From positions 15,785 to 79,784 of the forward strand of contig CAYMWP010000004.1 of NCBI GenBank assembly GCA_964393895.1: DNA of 64,000 bases, given 5' to 3'. Below, in pieces: positions 45,258-54,171 of this stretch. Made by a program: the position numbers and the translations under genes. Within the stretch, counting starts at the first letter, position 1, and each line of letters opens with the position of its first letter. This stretch comes from B4-G1 sp964393895 (lineage in GTDB: Bacteria > Chloroflexota > Anaerolineae > B4-G1). Under the pieces are notes generated by a model that had not been told where the DNA came from, searched no databases, and worked only from the letters and a program-made list of their open reading frames with translations.

Positions 45258-46898
45258 ATGGCAAAGCAATTAGTTTTTAGTGAAGAAGCTCGTCGTTTCC
45301 TCAAGAACGGGATTGACATCCTGGCGAACGCCGTCGTCACCACGCTGGGGCCCAAGGGGCGCAACGTGGCGTTGGACAAGAAGTGGGGCGCTCCCACCAT
45401 CACCCACGATGGTGTGACTGTCGCCAAAGAGATCGAGTTGGAAGACCCATTTGAGAATATGGGGGCGCAGTTGTTGAAGGAAGCAGCCACCAAGACGAAC
45501 GACATCGCTGGCGATGGAACCACCACCGCCACTCTGCTGGCCCACACCATCATCACCGAGGGTATGAAGAACGTGGCCGCCGGCGCCAACTCGATGTTGC
45601 TCAAGCGCGGCATCCTGGCCGGTGCCGAGGCCGTGGTCCAGGCCATTGCCGAGCAGGCGATTGAGTTGAGCAGCAAGAACGAGATCGCCAACGTGGCCGC
45701 CATCTCGGCGCAGGACCGGGAGATTGGCGAGTTGATCGCCGAGGTGATGGAGAAAGTTGGCAAGGACGGCGTCATTACCGTCGAGGAGAGCAAGGGGCTA
45801 GAGTTCGAGACCGAGTACGTAGAGGGTATGCAGTTCGACCGGGGCTATATCTCCCCTTATTTCATCACCGACCCTGAGGCGATGGAATCGGTCATCGAGG
45901 AGCCTTATATCCTGATCCACGACAAAAAGATCTCGGCGGCCCAAGACCTGGTGCCCATTCTGGAAAAGCTGGTGCAAAAGGGAGCGCGCAACTTGGTCAT
46001 CATCGCCGAGGACATTGACGGCGAGGCGTTGGCGACGCTGGTGTTGAACAAGCTGCGCGGTATGCTCAACTGCTTGGCGATCAAGGCCCCCGGGTTCGGC
46101 GACCGTCGCAAGGCCATGTTGCAAGACATCGCTGCTCTCACCGGTGGTCACGTCATCACCGAGGAAGAAGGGCGCAAGCTGGATAGCACTACCATCGCTG
46201 ACCTGGGCCGGGCCGACAAGATCGTCTCCTCCAAGGACGACACCACCGTCGTAGGTGGTCGCGGCGAGGATGCCGAGATCAGGGGGCGTATGGAGCAGAT
46301 CAAGGTCGAGATCGAAAAATCCACCTCGGACTATGACCGCGAAAAGTTGCAAGAGCGGCTAGCCAAGTTGGCCGGCGGCGTCGCCATCATCCGCGTTGGC
46401 GCAGCCACCGAGACCGAGCTGAAGGAAAAGAAGCACCGCGTCGAGGACGCGCTCTCGGCCACCCGCGCGGCGGTCGAGGAGGGGATCGTGGCCGGCGGCG
46501 GTGTGGCGCTGATCAACGCCGTCTCTGCGCTCGACGGGGTCAAGATGGCCTATCCCGACGAGCAGACGGGCGTCAAAATCCTGCGCACGGCGCTAGAGCT
46601 GCCTATGCGCAAGATCGCCGAGAACGCCGGCGAGGACGGGGCAGTGATTCTCGACACTGTGCGACGGATCCAAAAAGATAAAAAGAACGACAGGATCGGC
46701 TACGACGTGCTGCAGGGCGATTTTATGGATATGGTGGAAGCGGGCATCATTGACCCGGCCAAGGTGACCAAGGGGGCGCTCTCCAACGCGGCCTCCATCG
46801 CAGCCATGGTGCTCTCCACCGAGGCGCTGATCACCGACATTCCCGAAGAGACACCGCCCGCGCCGGCGATGCCTCCGGGAGGGGGCGGGATGTACTAG
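45258..46898 (+). CDS. groEL: GroEL chaperonin
   Basis: 546 residues, full length for the family. Diagnostic blocks: TLGPKGRNVALDKKWGAPTI, AGDGTTTATLLAHTI (nucleotide-binding GDGTT), ISPYFITDPEAMESVIEEPY, IKAPGFGDRRKAMLQDIA, EGIVAGGGVALINAV and the flexible Gly/Met-rich tail ending PPGGGGMY. It forms the ATP-driven 14-mer folding chamber with GroES. AAGGAGAA precedes the ATG. The tail has a shorter GGM repeat than E. coli. A strong hairpin terminator follows 24 nt later. Confidence 0.98.
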   Translation: MAKQLVFSEEARRFLKNGIDILANAVVTTLGPKGRNVALDKKWGAPTITHDGVTVAKEIELEDPFENMGAQLLKEAATKTNDIAGDGTTTATLLAHTIITEGMKNVAAGANSMLLKRGILAGAEAVVQAIAEQAIELSSKNEIANVAAISAQDREIGELIAEVMEKVGKDGVITVEESKGLEFETEYVEGMQFDRGYISPYFITDPEAMESVIEEPYILIHDKKISAAQDLVPILEKLVQKGARNLVIIAEDIDGEALATLVLNKLRGMLNCLAIKAPGFGDRRKAMLQDIAALTGGHVITEEEGRKLDSTTIADLGRADKIVSSKDDTTVVGGRGEDAEIRGRMEQIKVEIEKSTSDYDREKLQERLAKLAGGVAIIRVGAATETELKEKKHRVEDALSATRAAVEEGIVAGGGVALINAVSALDGVKMAYPDEQTGVKILRTALELPMRKIAENAGEDGAVILDTVRRIQKDKKNDRIGYDVLQGDFMDMVEAGIIDPAKVTKGALSNAASIAAMVLSTEALITDIPEETPPAPAMPPGGGGMY

Positions 46899-46921
46899 GC
46901 CGACACAGTCGGTTCGTGTGT

Positions 46922-46957
46922 AAACCCTTAGGGTCTTCCGAGACCCTAAGGGTTTTT
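46922..46957 (+). terminator. Rho-independent terminator of groESL
   Basis: A 15-bp perfect stem AAACCCTTAGGGTCT / AGACCCTAAGGGTTT with tetraloop TCCG, ending in a T run at 46953-46957. It overlaps the stop codon of the convergent NTPase gene. Confidence 0.9.
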
Positions 46958-47476
46958 GTGTTCCAACGTCTCTAGGAGCGTCGCGGGCAGTTCGTCTCGG
47001 TTCTGGCGCGTCACGGTGAGCACGGCCATCGCGCTCTTGGGCAATTTGAGTTGCGCCTGCGCCACCAGTTCGGGACGGACGACGACGAGGGCCAACGCGA
47101 ACTCGGACTTGCGCAGCACGTCGAAGGCCCGTTGCCAACCCCACCCCTGTTCTATCTCCAGCGGCCCCAGTTCGTCCACCACGAGCAGGTCGCAGGGCGT
47201 GGCGCGGGTCAGAATCTCGTTCCCCCAGGCCAGGGTCTCGGGGCTGAAGCGAAAGCGCCCCTGGATCACGGCCGGGCTGACTTTGGGTTCGAGCGTCAGC
47301 CGGCGCACAGAGCCGCTGCGCACGTCGAGCACGTCCAGATTGTCGTCGGGGCGGCGCAGAGTGATGAGTCCGCCGCAAGTGTGTCCCCGGTTTTGCGCCA
47401 GGGCGACGGTCTTGCGGCAGACGATGCTCTTGCCCGCGCCCCGTTCGCCGGATAGGATGATGATGCGCTTGGCCAT
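46946..47476 (-). CDS. THEP1-like nucleoside-triphosphatase (P-loop NTPase)
   Basis: 176 residues. IIILSGERGAGKSIVCRKTV is Walker A, and CDLLVVDELGPLEIEQGWGW is Walker B with the DEXGPLE signature of the THEP1 (NTPase family DUF265) group. Related archaeal and thermophile enzymes hydrolyse NTPs, but their cellular role is unclear. The gene starts directly after the stop of the upstream propeller-protein gene (no gap), so the two are co-transcribed. It ends inside the groESL terminator hairpin, giving a shared convergent terminator. Confidence 0.85.
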   Translation of the reverse strand: MAKRIIILSGERGAGKSIVCRKTVALAQNRGHTCGGLITLRRPDDNLDVLDVRSGSVRRLTLEPKVSPAVIQGRFRFSPETLAWGNEILTRATPCDLLVVDELGPLEIEQGWGWQRAFDVLRKSEFALALVVVRPELVAQAQLKLPKSAMAVLTVTRQNRDELPATLLETLEHKNP

Positions 47477-49444
47477 CTAGTCCTCGTATCCCGGGATCGG
47501 CCCGAACTGGTCCTCGATCTCCTCAGGCTCAAAAACCTCCAGCATACAGTCCCACCAACTCAGGCCGTCGGTCTTGCGGAACCTCCACCAGCGGATGTCC
47601 GGCCAAAAGTAACGCCAGCGCCACAGAGATTGTACCCGCTCCCACCCATAGTCGCTGGCGAGGGTGGTAAAATCCACATAGTAGCCCGCGGGGACGAGTT
47701 GTTTGAGTTCGCCTCCCTCGACCATGGCACGCCCATCTTGCTGGCGGGCGCTCAGATCCCACGTCGCTTCTCGCAAGGGTTCTCCCATACTTCCACCTTG
47801 CTCGGCGGCGCGGATAAAGACGCGCCAGTAGGTGACGTTGCCCACATCCTCCCGCACCAACTCTATCTTTGATGGTTTATCTTTGTAGGGTTCCTGATCC
47901 AGCCCGATGGCCCGGCCGCAGACGTGCCAACTCATACGGGAGTGACCCGAATAGGGGGTATAGTCCATCGGCAACTGGGCGATGTCGAGATGGGCCAAAT
48001 AGTCCCACCCGGCTTCTTCGCTCACACGCCAGCGCAGGGCGTTAAAGCTTTCGTTCACCCGGTCGGAGAGAAACGGCTCATTCTCACCCTTACCCTCATT
48101 CTCCTCATCCTCGACGTTGAGCTCGACGCCGGGGATGCGAACCAGCTCGTAGGGGGGAGCGGCCGCGGGAGTCGGCTGCACCAGTTCCACGTAGAGAGAT
48201 GGCTCGGTGGCCGGAGCGTCGGCCTGGGCCTGGGCCACGGCGCGAGGCGAGAGTGCCTGGCTCGTCCAGGCCAAGTCGTCCAGGGGGGCATCGGTGCTAT
48301 AGACCTCGTGGAACAGCGCCCAGCCCGCCATACTGACGGCGATGAGGTGGCTGTGCGAGCCCCGTTCGTAGGCGTAGACGAGACTCTGGCCGTCCGGGGC
48401 CCAGGCCGGAGAGTCGCCGGCGCCAAAGAGTTCGGTCTGCGCCTGGTCGGCGGTCAGTGTGTCCCAATCGAAACTGGTGACCTGGACGTAGGGGTTGCCG
48501 CGCGGCCCGCTGATGTAGGCCAGTTGCGCGCCATCGGGCGACCAGGCCGGGTGATCCTCGTCCAGGTCGGGGCTGTTGGTGATGTTGATTATCTCGTCTC
48601 GCCCGACGAGGTAGAGGTAGATGTCCTTGTTTCCCTCGCGGAAGGAGGTGAAAGCGATGGCGCGGCTATCGGGCGACCAGGCCGGCTCATAGTCGGGAGC
48701 GCGGTCGCTGGTGATGCGCTTCAGCTCTCCTTCGGCGGTGCTCATCATATAGATGTCCAGGCTGCCCCGGCGGTAGGACTCGAAGGCGATCCAGCGGCCA
48801 TCGGGCGACCAACTGGGATTGGCGTCAAAGCCGGGGGCGTGGGTCAGGCGGATCAGCGCGCCGCCGACCAGGTCCAAAAGATAGATGTCCCAGTTGTGGG
48901 CGCGATTGGAGGCAAAGGCGATATAGTTGCCGTCGGGAGACCAGGCCGGGTCACGCTCTTCGGCCGGGTCACAAGTCAGGCGCACCAGTTGCCGGTCGGT
49001 CTGGTTGAGGGCATAGATGTCCGAGTTACCGTCGCGCCGCAGGGTAAAGGCGATGGCCCCGCCGCTGCCAAAGGGGGTCGGTGTGGGGCCGGAGACGGGA
49101 GAGAGGTCGGGGTCCGCGGTGGCGGCCGGTTGGAGCGGCTCGATGCCGGCCGGCAGCGAGGCGGCCTGGTACAGCGCGACGACCAGCAGCGCCAGGACGA
49201 TCAGGTTTCCCAGGATGAGCAGCACCAATAGCCGCACGCCGCGCGGTTGCAGCGTGAGGGGCTGCCCGATCTCGTCCGGCCGGCGCAGCCAGGCGAGCGC
49301 GCGCACGATGGGTGCCCAGGTGCGGACGACGAGGCGGCGTGAGCGGGCAAAGAGTTCGCCCAGTCGCCCCCGGCGGCTTTGTTCCGCTCCCGTTGATGGT
49401 TCTAGCTCGGTCCAGGTTTCCCCTGGCTGCGCCTCGTCGCTCAT
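47477..49444 (-). CDS. Membrane-anchored TolB-like beta-propeller protein
   Basis: 655 residues. An N-terminal cytoplasmic arm of about 70 residues precedes one membrane helix (VRLLVLLILGNLIVLALLVV). It is followed by a six-fold series of PD40/WD40-like blades: RDPAWSPDGNYIAFASNRAH, ANPSWSPDGRWIAFESYRRG, YEPAWSPDSRAIAFTSFREG, DHPAWSPDGAQLAYISGPRG, DSPAWAPDGQSLVYAYERGS. The last third (after about residue 430) has a second domain with ERVNESFNALRWRVSEEAGW, which I do not recognise beyond similarity to peptidase-like accessory regions. It probably binds proteins or carbohydrates at the cell surface. It precedes the NTPase gene in an operon. Confidence 0.82.
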   Translation of the reverse strand: MSDEAQPGETWTELEPSTGAEQSRRGRLGELFARSRRLVVRTWAPIVRALAWLRRPDEIGQPLTLQPRGVRLLVLLILGNLIVLALLVVALYQAASLPAGIEPLQPAATADPDLSPVSGPTPTPFGSGGAIAFTLRRDGNSDIYALNQTDRQLVRLTCDPAEERDPAWSPDGNYIAFASNRAHNWDIYLLDLVGGALIRLTHAPGFDANPSWSPDGRWIAFESYRRGSLDIYMMSTAEGELKRITSDRAPDYEPAWSPDSRAIAFTSFREGNKDIYLYLVGRDEIINITNSPDLDEDHPAWSPDGAQLAYISGPRGNPYVQVTSFDWDTLTADQAQTELFGAGDSPAWAPDGQSLVYAYERGSHSHLIAVSMAGWALFHEVYSTDAPLDDLAWTSQALSPRAVAQAQADAPATEPSLYVELVQPTPAAAPPYELVRIPGVELNVEDEENEGKGENEPFLSDRVNESFNALRWRVSEEAGWDYLAHLDIAQLPMDYTPYSGHSRMSWHVCGRAIGLDQEPYKDKPSKIELVREDVGNVTYWRVFIRAAEQGGSMGEPLREATWDLSARQQDGRAMVEGGELKQLVPAGYYVDFTTLASDYGWERVQSLWRWRYFWPDIRWWRFRKTDGLSWWDCMLEVFEPEEIEDQFGPIPGYED

Positions 49445-49792
49445 AGTGAGTCAAGTATACGCTGACTGGGGGGCTTGTCAAGCCTGTGTTTCTCACACTT
49501 GTCGCTTTTGACGCCTTTGGGCCTGGGTCTGATGATCCGGACTGAGCAAGATGGGAGGTTTTTCCCCTGGGCAAGGTCGCTTTGCTAGCAGGCCGGAACC
49601 AAATGGGATTTTTGAACCGCAAGACGCAAAGAACGTATCCTCTCAATAACCTGGGGTTTTAAAGGCAAGAAACCAGGTTTTTTTGAAAAACCTGGTTTCT
49701 TTCCCCGAACTATTGAGATGATACCAAAGAACGCCTTTTTTGACCCTCTTTGCGCGCTTTGCGGTAAGATGTGGCTAACAGGCCCCCTCGAT
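49445..49792. repeat. Intergenic region with a large nested palindrome (about 49614-49765)
   Basis: No gene is seen. A 16-bp perfect hairpin (AAGAAACCAGGTTTTT, 49667-49682, with its complement at 49686-49701) is nested inside wider imperfect inverted arms: TCTCAATAACCTGGGG pairs with CCCCGAACTATTGAGA, and GAACCGCAAGACGCAAAG (49614) pairs with CTTTGCGCGCTTTGCGGT (ending 49765). This looks like a palindromic miniature element. It also could form a terminator-like structure. Confidence 0.65.
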
Positions 49793-49820
49793 TTGCACAG
49801 AATCCAGATACCAGTATACT
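49793..49820 (+). promoter_or_regulatory. Promoter of the DGR operon (variable protein 1)
   Basis: TTGCAC (49793-49798), 16 nt spacer, TATACT (49815-49820), about 70 nt upstream of the ATG at 49893. GTAGGAGG provides the ribosome site. The long leader between them has no clear structure. Confidence 0.6.
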
Positions 49821-49892
49821 AGAACAGAAACACCTCACCCTCTCATAGAGGTTGGCAGCGCAGTGTGAGAACTGTTCGTAGGAGGCAAACCG

Positions 49893-52193
49893 ATGCCCAC
49901 TGATTCTACCACATCCCAGGGTGACGAGTTCGAGCGCCAGGTCAAGAGGTTGCTGGAGCTGCACGGCTTCCAGGTGGAACGCAATCGCTACAAGGCGGGC
50001 CGGCAGACTGATCTGATCGCCAAAAGGGAGGTCTATCCGGCCAGGCTCGCCTTCCTGGTCGAGTGCAAGGATCACCGCTCGCCGGTCGGGATGAACGTCG
50101 TGACCGATATGCACGCCCGCGTGGACGGTGTGCGGCGGACGGAGAACGCGGATGCGCGCGGCTGGATCGTCGCAGCGGGTGAGTTTGCGATGAACGCACG
50201 CCAGCACGCCGACTCGTTGGGCATCACGTGCAGCACCTATGCCGAGCTTGAGCGGGAGTTGATCAACTTTAGCGCCTACCTGCATGCCCTCATCCAAGCC
50301 TACGAGAGCGAGGGCCTGGAGCGGGACAGCCCGATCACCAGGTTGTGGGTGGAGCCGGAGGTGGTCGAGAACAAGACCGGGCGGCGGCTGTCCTTGAACG
50401 AACTGGCCCGCGAGTGGCTGGCCGATCCAGCCTCCAATCACCTGACGCTGCTGGGGGATTACGGCACCGGCAAGACCTGGTTCACCATCAAGTGGGCGGC
50501 GGAGTTGGCCCGGGCGCACCTGGACGATCCGACGGCCATCGTCCCCGTGCGCATCGAGCTAAAGGAATACAGCCGCGCGCTCGATTTCCAGACCATGATC
50601 ATCAATCACGTCTCGCGCTACGGTATCCCCGCCTCATCTTTTGCCGCCTTTGAGCACCTGTGGCGCGCGGGCCATATCCTGCTCATCCTGGACGCTTTCG
50701 ACGAGATGGCGACCCAGGTGGATGCCGAGGTCACGCGCCGCAACTTTGACGAACTGAACCGGGCGTTGGAGAACAATCCTCGCGCGCGCATGCTGCTGAC
50801 CTGCCGCACCCACTACTTTCGCGACCGCCCCGAGGTCGAAGAGATATTGGAACGGCGGGCGGAAGAGTTCGGCGGCACTGAGCTCTATCAGGCCATCGTG
50901 AGGCGGCCCAACTACCGCGTTGCGTTCCTGCAAGAGTTCGACGAGCCGCGCATTCAGCAATATCTACAAAAGGCGTGCGGTCAGAGCTACGAACAAGACC
51001 GCCAGACCATCCGGACTATCTATGACCTGGAGGAGCTGGCGCGCCGGCCGGTGCTCCTGGATATGGTGGTCAAGAGCCTGCCGCAGTTGCGCGCCGAGGG
51101 GGAGGCGGGCCGGCGCGTGACGGCTGCGGATCTTTACCAGGTTTACACTCGCTTCTGGACCGAGCGGGACGACTGGCGCACGAGCCTCACGCGGGAGGGC
51201 AAGCGGACCTTTGCCCAGGAGCTGGCGCGCCGGCTGTGGCTGGAGCAGAGAACCGGCCTGCATTGGGGCGAGCTGCGCGAGGTGACGCAGGCCCATTTCA
51301 AGGAGCGACTGGCTCTCAGCCGCGAGCTGGAATACGCCGAGCACGAGGTGCGCACGGCTTCGTTCCTGACCCGCGATGCGGAAGGCAACTATGGCTTTGC
51401 CCACCGCTCGTTCCTCGAGTTCTTTGTCGCCCAATGGCTGGCGCCTCGCCTGCTGGACTCGAGCGCGCCGGAGATGCGCCTCAACGAGGAGATCCGCGGC
51501 TTTGTGCACGGGTTGCTGGCCGGGGTGGACTGGAAGCCCTCACTGCCACCAGAGGGAGTGGATGCGCCCGAAGGGATGGTCCGGGTTGCGCCGGGACCGT
51601 TCATCTACGGCGAGGGCGAGGGGACGCGCGTGCTGCGGCTGGAGCGGGGCTTTTTCGTTGCCCGCACGCCGGTGACCAACTCCGAGTACGCCCGCTTCGT
51701 AGCGGCGACTGATCGCGAGCCGCCGCAGCACTGGAAGGGCAGGGCCCCGCCCGAGGAAATCGCCGACCACCCGGTGGTCTACGTCACCTGGCGCGACGCG
51801 GTGGCCTACGCCGGGTGGGCCGGGATGCGCTTGCCCAGCGAGGAGCAGTGGGAGAAGGCGGCGCGGGGGATTGACGGGCGGGAGTACCCCTGGGGCGAGT
51901 GGGAGGAGAACCGCTGCAACACGAGCGAAGCCGGCATTCTCACCACCACTCCGGTGGGCCGATACTCGCCGGATGGGGACAGTCCCTACGGTTGTGTGGA
52001 TATGGCTGGCAACGTCTGGGAATGGATGGCCAGCGAGTGGGAGCCGGGCAGCAGTCACCGCGTGGTGCGCGGCGGCTCGTGGGTCGGCGATCGCGACCTC
52101 GGGCGCTGCGCGGTTCGCAACGGGGGCAATCCAGGCGACTCGTACGACTTCCGCGGGTTTCGGTGCGTCTCCCCCGTCTCTCTCTTGTTCTGA
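49893..52193 (+). CDS. DGR variable protein 1: Mrr-like nuclease, NACHT NTPase and FGE/C-type-lectin-fold diversified domain
   Basis: 766 residues. Residues 10-110 form a PD-(D/E)xK nuclease-like domain (GDEFERQVKRLLELHGFQVE; Asp40 in QTDLIA; Glu57-Cys-Lys59 in FLVECKD), like Mrr-type restriction endonucleases. Residues about 165-350 are a NACHT-type STAND NTPase: Walker A LGDYGTGKTWF (188-197) and Walker B HILLILDAFDE (261-271). A helical region follows to about 545. From about 558 an FGE-sulfatase/SUMF1-type C-type-lectin fold begins (PEGMVRVAPGPFIYG; AGMRLPSEEQWEKAARG; MAGNVWEWMASEW). The C-terminal 40 residues are the diversified VR1 surface. It plausibly senses a ligand through the lectin fold and triggers a nuclease, as in NLR-like defence proteins. 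No signal peptide, so cytoplasmic. Confidence 0.88.
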   Translation: MPTDSTTSQGDEFERQVKRLLELHGFQVERNRYKAGRQTDLIAKREVYPARLAFLVECKDHRSPVGMNVVTDMHARVDGVRRTENADARGWIVAAGEFAMNARQHADSLGITCSTYAELERELINFSAYLHALIQAYESEGLERDSPITRLWVEPEVVENKTGRRLSLNELAREWLADPASNHLTLLGDYGTGKTWFTIKWAAELARAHLDDPTAIVPVRIELKEYSRALDFQTMIINHVSRYGIPASSFAAFEHLWRAGHILLILDAFDEMATQVDAEVTRRNFDELNRALENNPRARMLLTCRTHYFRDRPEVEEILERRAEEFGGTELYQAIVRRPNYRVAFLQEFDEPRIQQYLQKACGQSYEQDRQTIRTIYDLEELARRPVLLDMVVKSLPQLRAEGEAGRRVTAADLYQVYTRFWTERDDWRTSLTREGKRTFAQELARRLWLEQRTGLHWGELREVTQAHFKERLALSRELEYAEHEVRTASFLTRDAEGNYGFAHRSFLEFFVAQWLAPRLLDSSAPEMRLNEEIRGFVHGLLAGVDWKPSLPPEGVDAPEGMVRVAPGPFIYGEGEGTRVLRLERGFFVARTPVTNSEYARFVAATDREPPQHWKGRAPPEEIADHPVVYVTWRDAVAYAGWAGMRLPSEEQWEKAARGIDGREYPWGEWEENRCNTSEAGILTTTPVGRYSPDGDSPYGCVDMAGNVWEWMASEWEPGSSHRVVRGGSWVGDRDLGRCAVRNGGNPGDSYDFRGFRCVSPVSLLF
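52056..52173 (+). repeat. DGR variable repeat 1 (VR1)
   Basis: 118 nt at the 3' end of variable protein 1, aligned base for base and without gaps to the template repeat (54172-54289). All 19 differences that I count fall on TR adenines (for example AAC to GTC, GGC, CTC, TTC, CGC), and non-adenine positions are unchanged. It encodes the C-terminal segment from HRVVRGGSW to FRCVS. Confidence 0.93.
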
Positions 52194-52679
52194 TTGCTGA
52201 TCTTCTGGCTTCTGGTTTCTGGCTACTGAAAGGGGGGTCTGGGGGGAACCCCCAGGAGCATAATCCGCGTGCAGCGCGGTCGCTGGCGGCCCAAATCACG
52301 CATTACGGTTCACGTTTTACGCTATGGATGGTGGTAACTGCTCAGCCTGTCATTGCGAGCCGCGCTTTTTGCGGCAGCCTGCCCAGAGCGTAGCGAAGGG
52401 AAGCAATCTCCAATTCCCTAGGTGGGGATTGCTTCGTCGCCACCCGCCACGCTTCGCTCGCGGCTTCGGCTCCTCGCAATGACAGGAGAGAACTGCCCTG
52501 GCTGAGCAATTACGGATGGTGTACCCTTTGAGTATTGGTAAGCGTGAAGGCAGCAATTTGAACCGCCAAGACGCGAAGGACGCGAAGAAAAAATAAGAAA
52601 CTTGGTGTTCTTTGCGCCTTTGCGGTGAATTTCCCGCCCGCACGGGACTACCAACACTCCACGAGGAGGCTAGTAAGCC
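52194..52679. repeat. Intergenic region with VR 3' flank hairpin and palindromic MITE-like elements
   Basis: No gene is seen. Directly after VR1 lies a hairpin CTGGGGG/CCCCCAG, loop GAA (52239-52255). A 137-bp element spans 52348-52484 with terminal inverted repeats TGTCATTGCGAG / CTCGCAATGACA and an internal GAAGCAATC/GATTGCTTC pair. It sits within an outer imperfect inverted repeat (52335-52347 and 52500-52512). A second palindrome spans 52561-52627 (AACCGC ... GCGGT arms). These look like dispersed non-coding elements. Confidence 0.7.
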
Positions 52680-53747
52680 GTGAAAACCTACAAGAACCTC
52701 TACCCGCAAATCTGTGCTTTTGAAAACCTCCACCTGGCCTACTGCAAGGCCCGGCTGGGCAAGCGCGGGCGGGAGCCGGCCGCCTCCTTCGAGTTCGACC
52801 TGGAGGCCAACCTCATCCAGCTCCAGCGGGAGCTGCTCGAAAAAACCTACCGCCCCGGCCCATATCACTCCTTCTACATCCACGACCCCAAGCGCCGCCT
52901 CATCTCTGCCGCCCCCTTCCGCGACCGGGTCGCCCACCACGCCCTGTGCAATCTCGTCGAGCCGCTCTTCGAGCGCCGCTTCATCTTTGATTCTTACGCC
53001 AACCGGGTGGGCAAGGGCACTCACAAAGCGCTCGACCGCTGCCAGCAATTCGCCCGCCGCTTTCGCTACGTGCTCCCCCTCGACGTGCGTCAGTTCTTCC
53101 CCAGCGTGGACTTGGGCCTCCTGCGGCAGGCGCTCGCCCGCGTCATCGCCGACCCCGACGTGCTGTGGTTGATAGACCTCATCCTGGCCAGCGGCGCTCC
53201 CGTGCTCCGCGACGAGTACCAAATGGTCTACTTTCCCGGCGACGACCTGTTTGCCGCCGAGCGCCCACGGGGCTTGCCGATAGGCAACCTCACCAGTCAG
53301 TTTTGGGCTAACTGCTACCTGGATCCATTCGACCACTTTGTCAAGCGGGAACTGCGTTGCGGTAAGCAACGCGGCGGCTATCTGCGCTACGTGGACGATT
53401 TCCTACTCTTTGCCGACGACAAGCCCACGCTGTGGGCCTGGCGAGATGCGGTCGTGGAGCGGCTGACCGGTTTGCGGCTCACGATCCACGAGGGACGCGC
53501 CCACCCCCAACCCGTGACCGAGGGCATTCCCTTTCTGGGGTTCGTCGTCTTTCCCACCCATCGCAGGCTCAAGCGGCGCAACGTGATCAAATACCGCCGC
53601 CGGCTCAAGGGGCTGCTGGCCGCCTACCGGGCCGGAGACGTCCCCACTGACCGGATATCGGCTTCGGTGCTCGGTTGGATCAATCACGCCCGCTACGGCG
53701 ATACCTGGGGACTGCGCGGGGATGTGCTCGAGTCCGTCGTGCTCTAA
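52680..53747 (+). CDS. DGR reverse transcriptase
   Basis: 355 residues from GTG 52680, with GAGGAGG upstream (about 10 nt spacing). It lacks long N- or C-terminal extensions, as is typical of DGR enzymes. RYVLPLDVRQFFPSVDLGLL is RT motif A; RGLPIGNLTSQFWANCYLD is the diagnostic DGR motif with SQ (most retroelement RTs have other residues here); GGYLRYVDDFLLFADD is the catalytic YVDD. FLGFVVFPTHRRLKRRNV is the later thumb-proximal conserved region. Together with Avd it copies the TR RNA, misincorporating at adenines, and the cDNA replaces VR. It lies between both targets, upstream of the Avd-like gene and TR. Confidence 0.95.
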   Translation: MKTYKNLYPQICAFENLHLAYCKARLGKRGREPAASFEFDLEANLIQLQRELLEKTYRPGPYHSFYIHDPKRRLISAAPFRDRVAHHALCNLVEPLFERRFIFDSYANRVGKGTHKALDRCQQFARRFRYVLPLDVRQFFPSVDLGLLRQALARVIADPDVLWLIDLILASGAPVLRDEYQMVYFPGDDLFAAERPRGLPIGNLTSQFWANCYLDPFDHFVKRELRCGKQRGGYLRYVDDFLLFADDKPTLWAWRDAVVERLTGLRLTIHEGRAHPQPVTEGIPFLGFVVFPTHRRLKRRNVIKYRRRLKGLLAAYRAGDVPTDRISASVLGWINHARYGDTWGLRGDVLESVVL

Positions 53748-53779
53748 TCACTCAAGAGTAGGTTGTCAGGAGGTGAAAG

Positions 53780-54124
53780 TTGAAACAATCCCCCATCTTT
53801 GTCCGTACCTATGACCTGCTGCTGTGGCTGGTTCCCCGCACGACCCAGTTCCCCCGCGAGCAGCGCTTTGTTCTGGGCAAGGCGGTGCAAGAGACCGCGC
53901 TCCGTTTCCAGGAAGCGTTGATCGAGGCTGCGTTAGGGAGCAGGCAGGGCCAGCAGCAGGCGCTGGCCCGCGCCGACGTGGATCTGGCCAAGCTGCGCTT
54001 CTACCTGCGCTTGTGCCAGGACCTGCAGCTCATCACCTTGCGCCAGTACCACCACGCGGCCCAGATGGTGACCGAGGTCGGGCGGCTGCTGGGAGGCTGG
54101 CGCAAAAAGACCGTTGGCACGTAG
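53780..54124 (+). CDS. avd: Avd-like accessory variability determinant (four-helix bundle)
   Basis: 114 residues from a TTG start with a strong AGGAGGTG 6 nt upstream. The chain is all-helical, with amphipathic helices PIFVRTYDLLLWLVPRTTQF, REQRFVLGKAVQETALRF, ADVDLAKLRFYLRLCQDLQL and LRQYHHAAQMVTEVGRLLGG. It is rich in Arg/Lys/Gln like bAvd, which forms a barrel-shaped pentamer and brings nucleic acid to the RT. The position (32 nt after RT, 47 nt before TR) is typical of DGRs. I rely on length, helicity and context, not on a specific catalytic motif. Confidence 0.85.
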   Translation: MKQSPIFVRTYDLLLWLVPRTTQFPREQRFVLGKAVQETALRFQEALIEAALGSRQGQQQALARADVDLAKLRFYLRLCQDLQLITLRQYHHAAQMVTEVGRLLGGWRKKTVGT

Positions 54125-54148
54125 GGGCGACCACGAGGGTCGCCCTTT
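54125..54148 (+). other. Hairpin immediately after avd, before the template repeat
   Basis: Stem GGGCGACC/GGTCGCCC with loop ACGAG and a short TTT tail. It may be a weak terminator or the 5' structured edge of the template RNA. Confidence 0.45.
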
Positions 54149-54171
54149 GTGCGGGGGCAGGCTGGAGGAGA

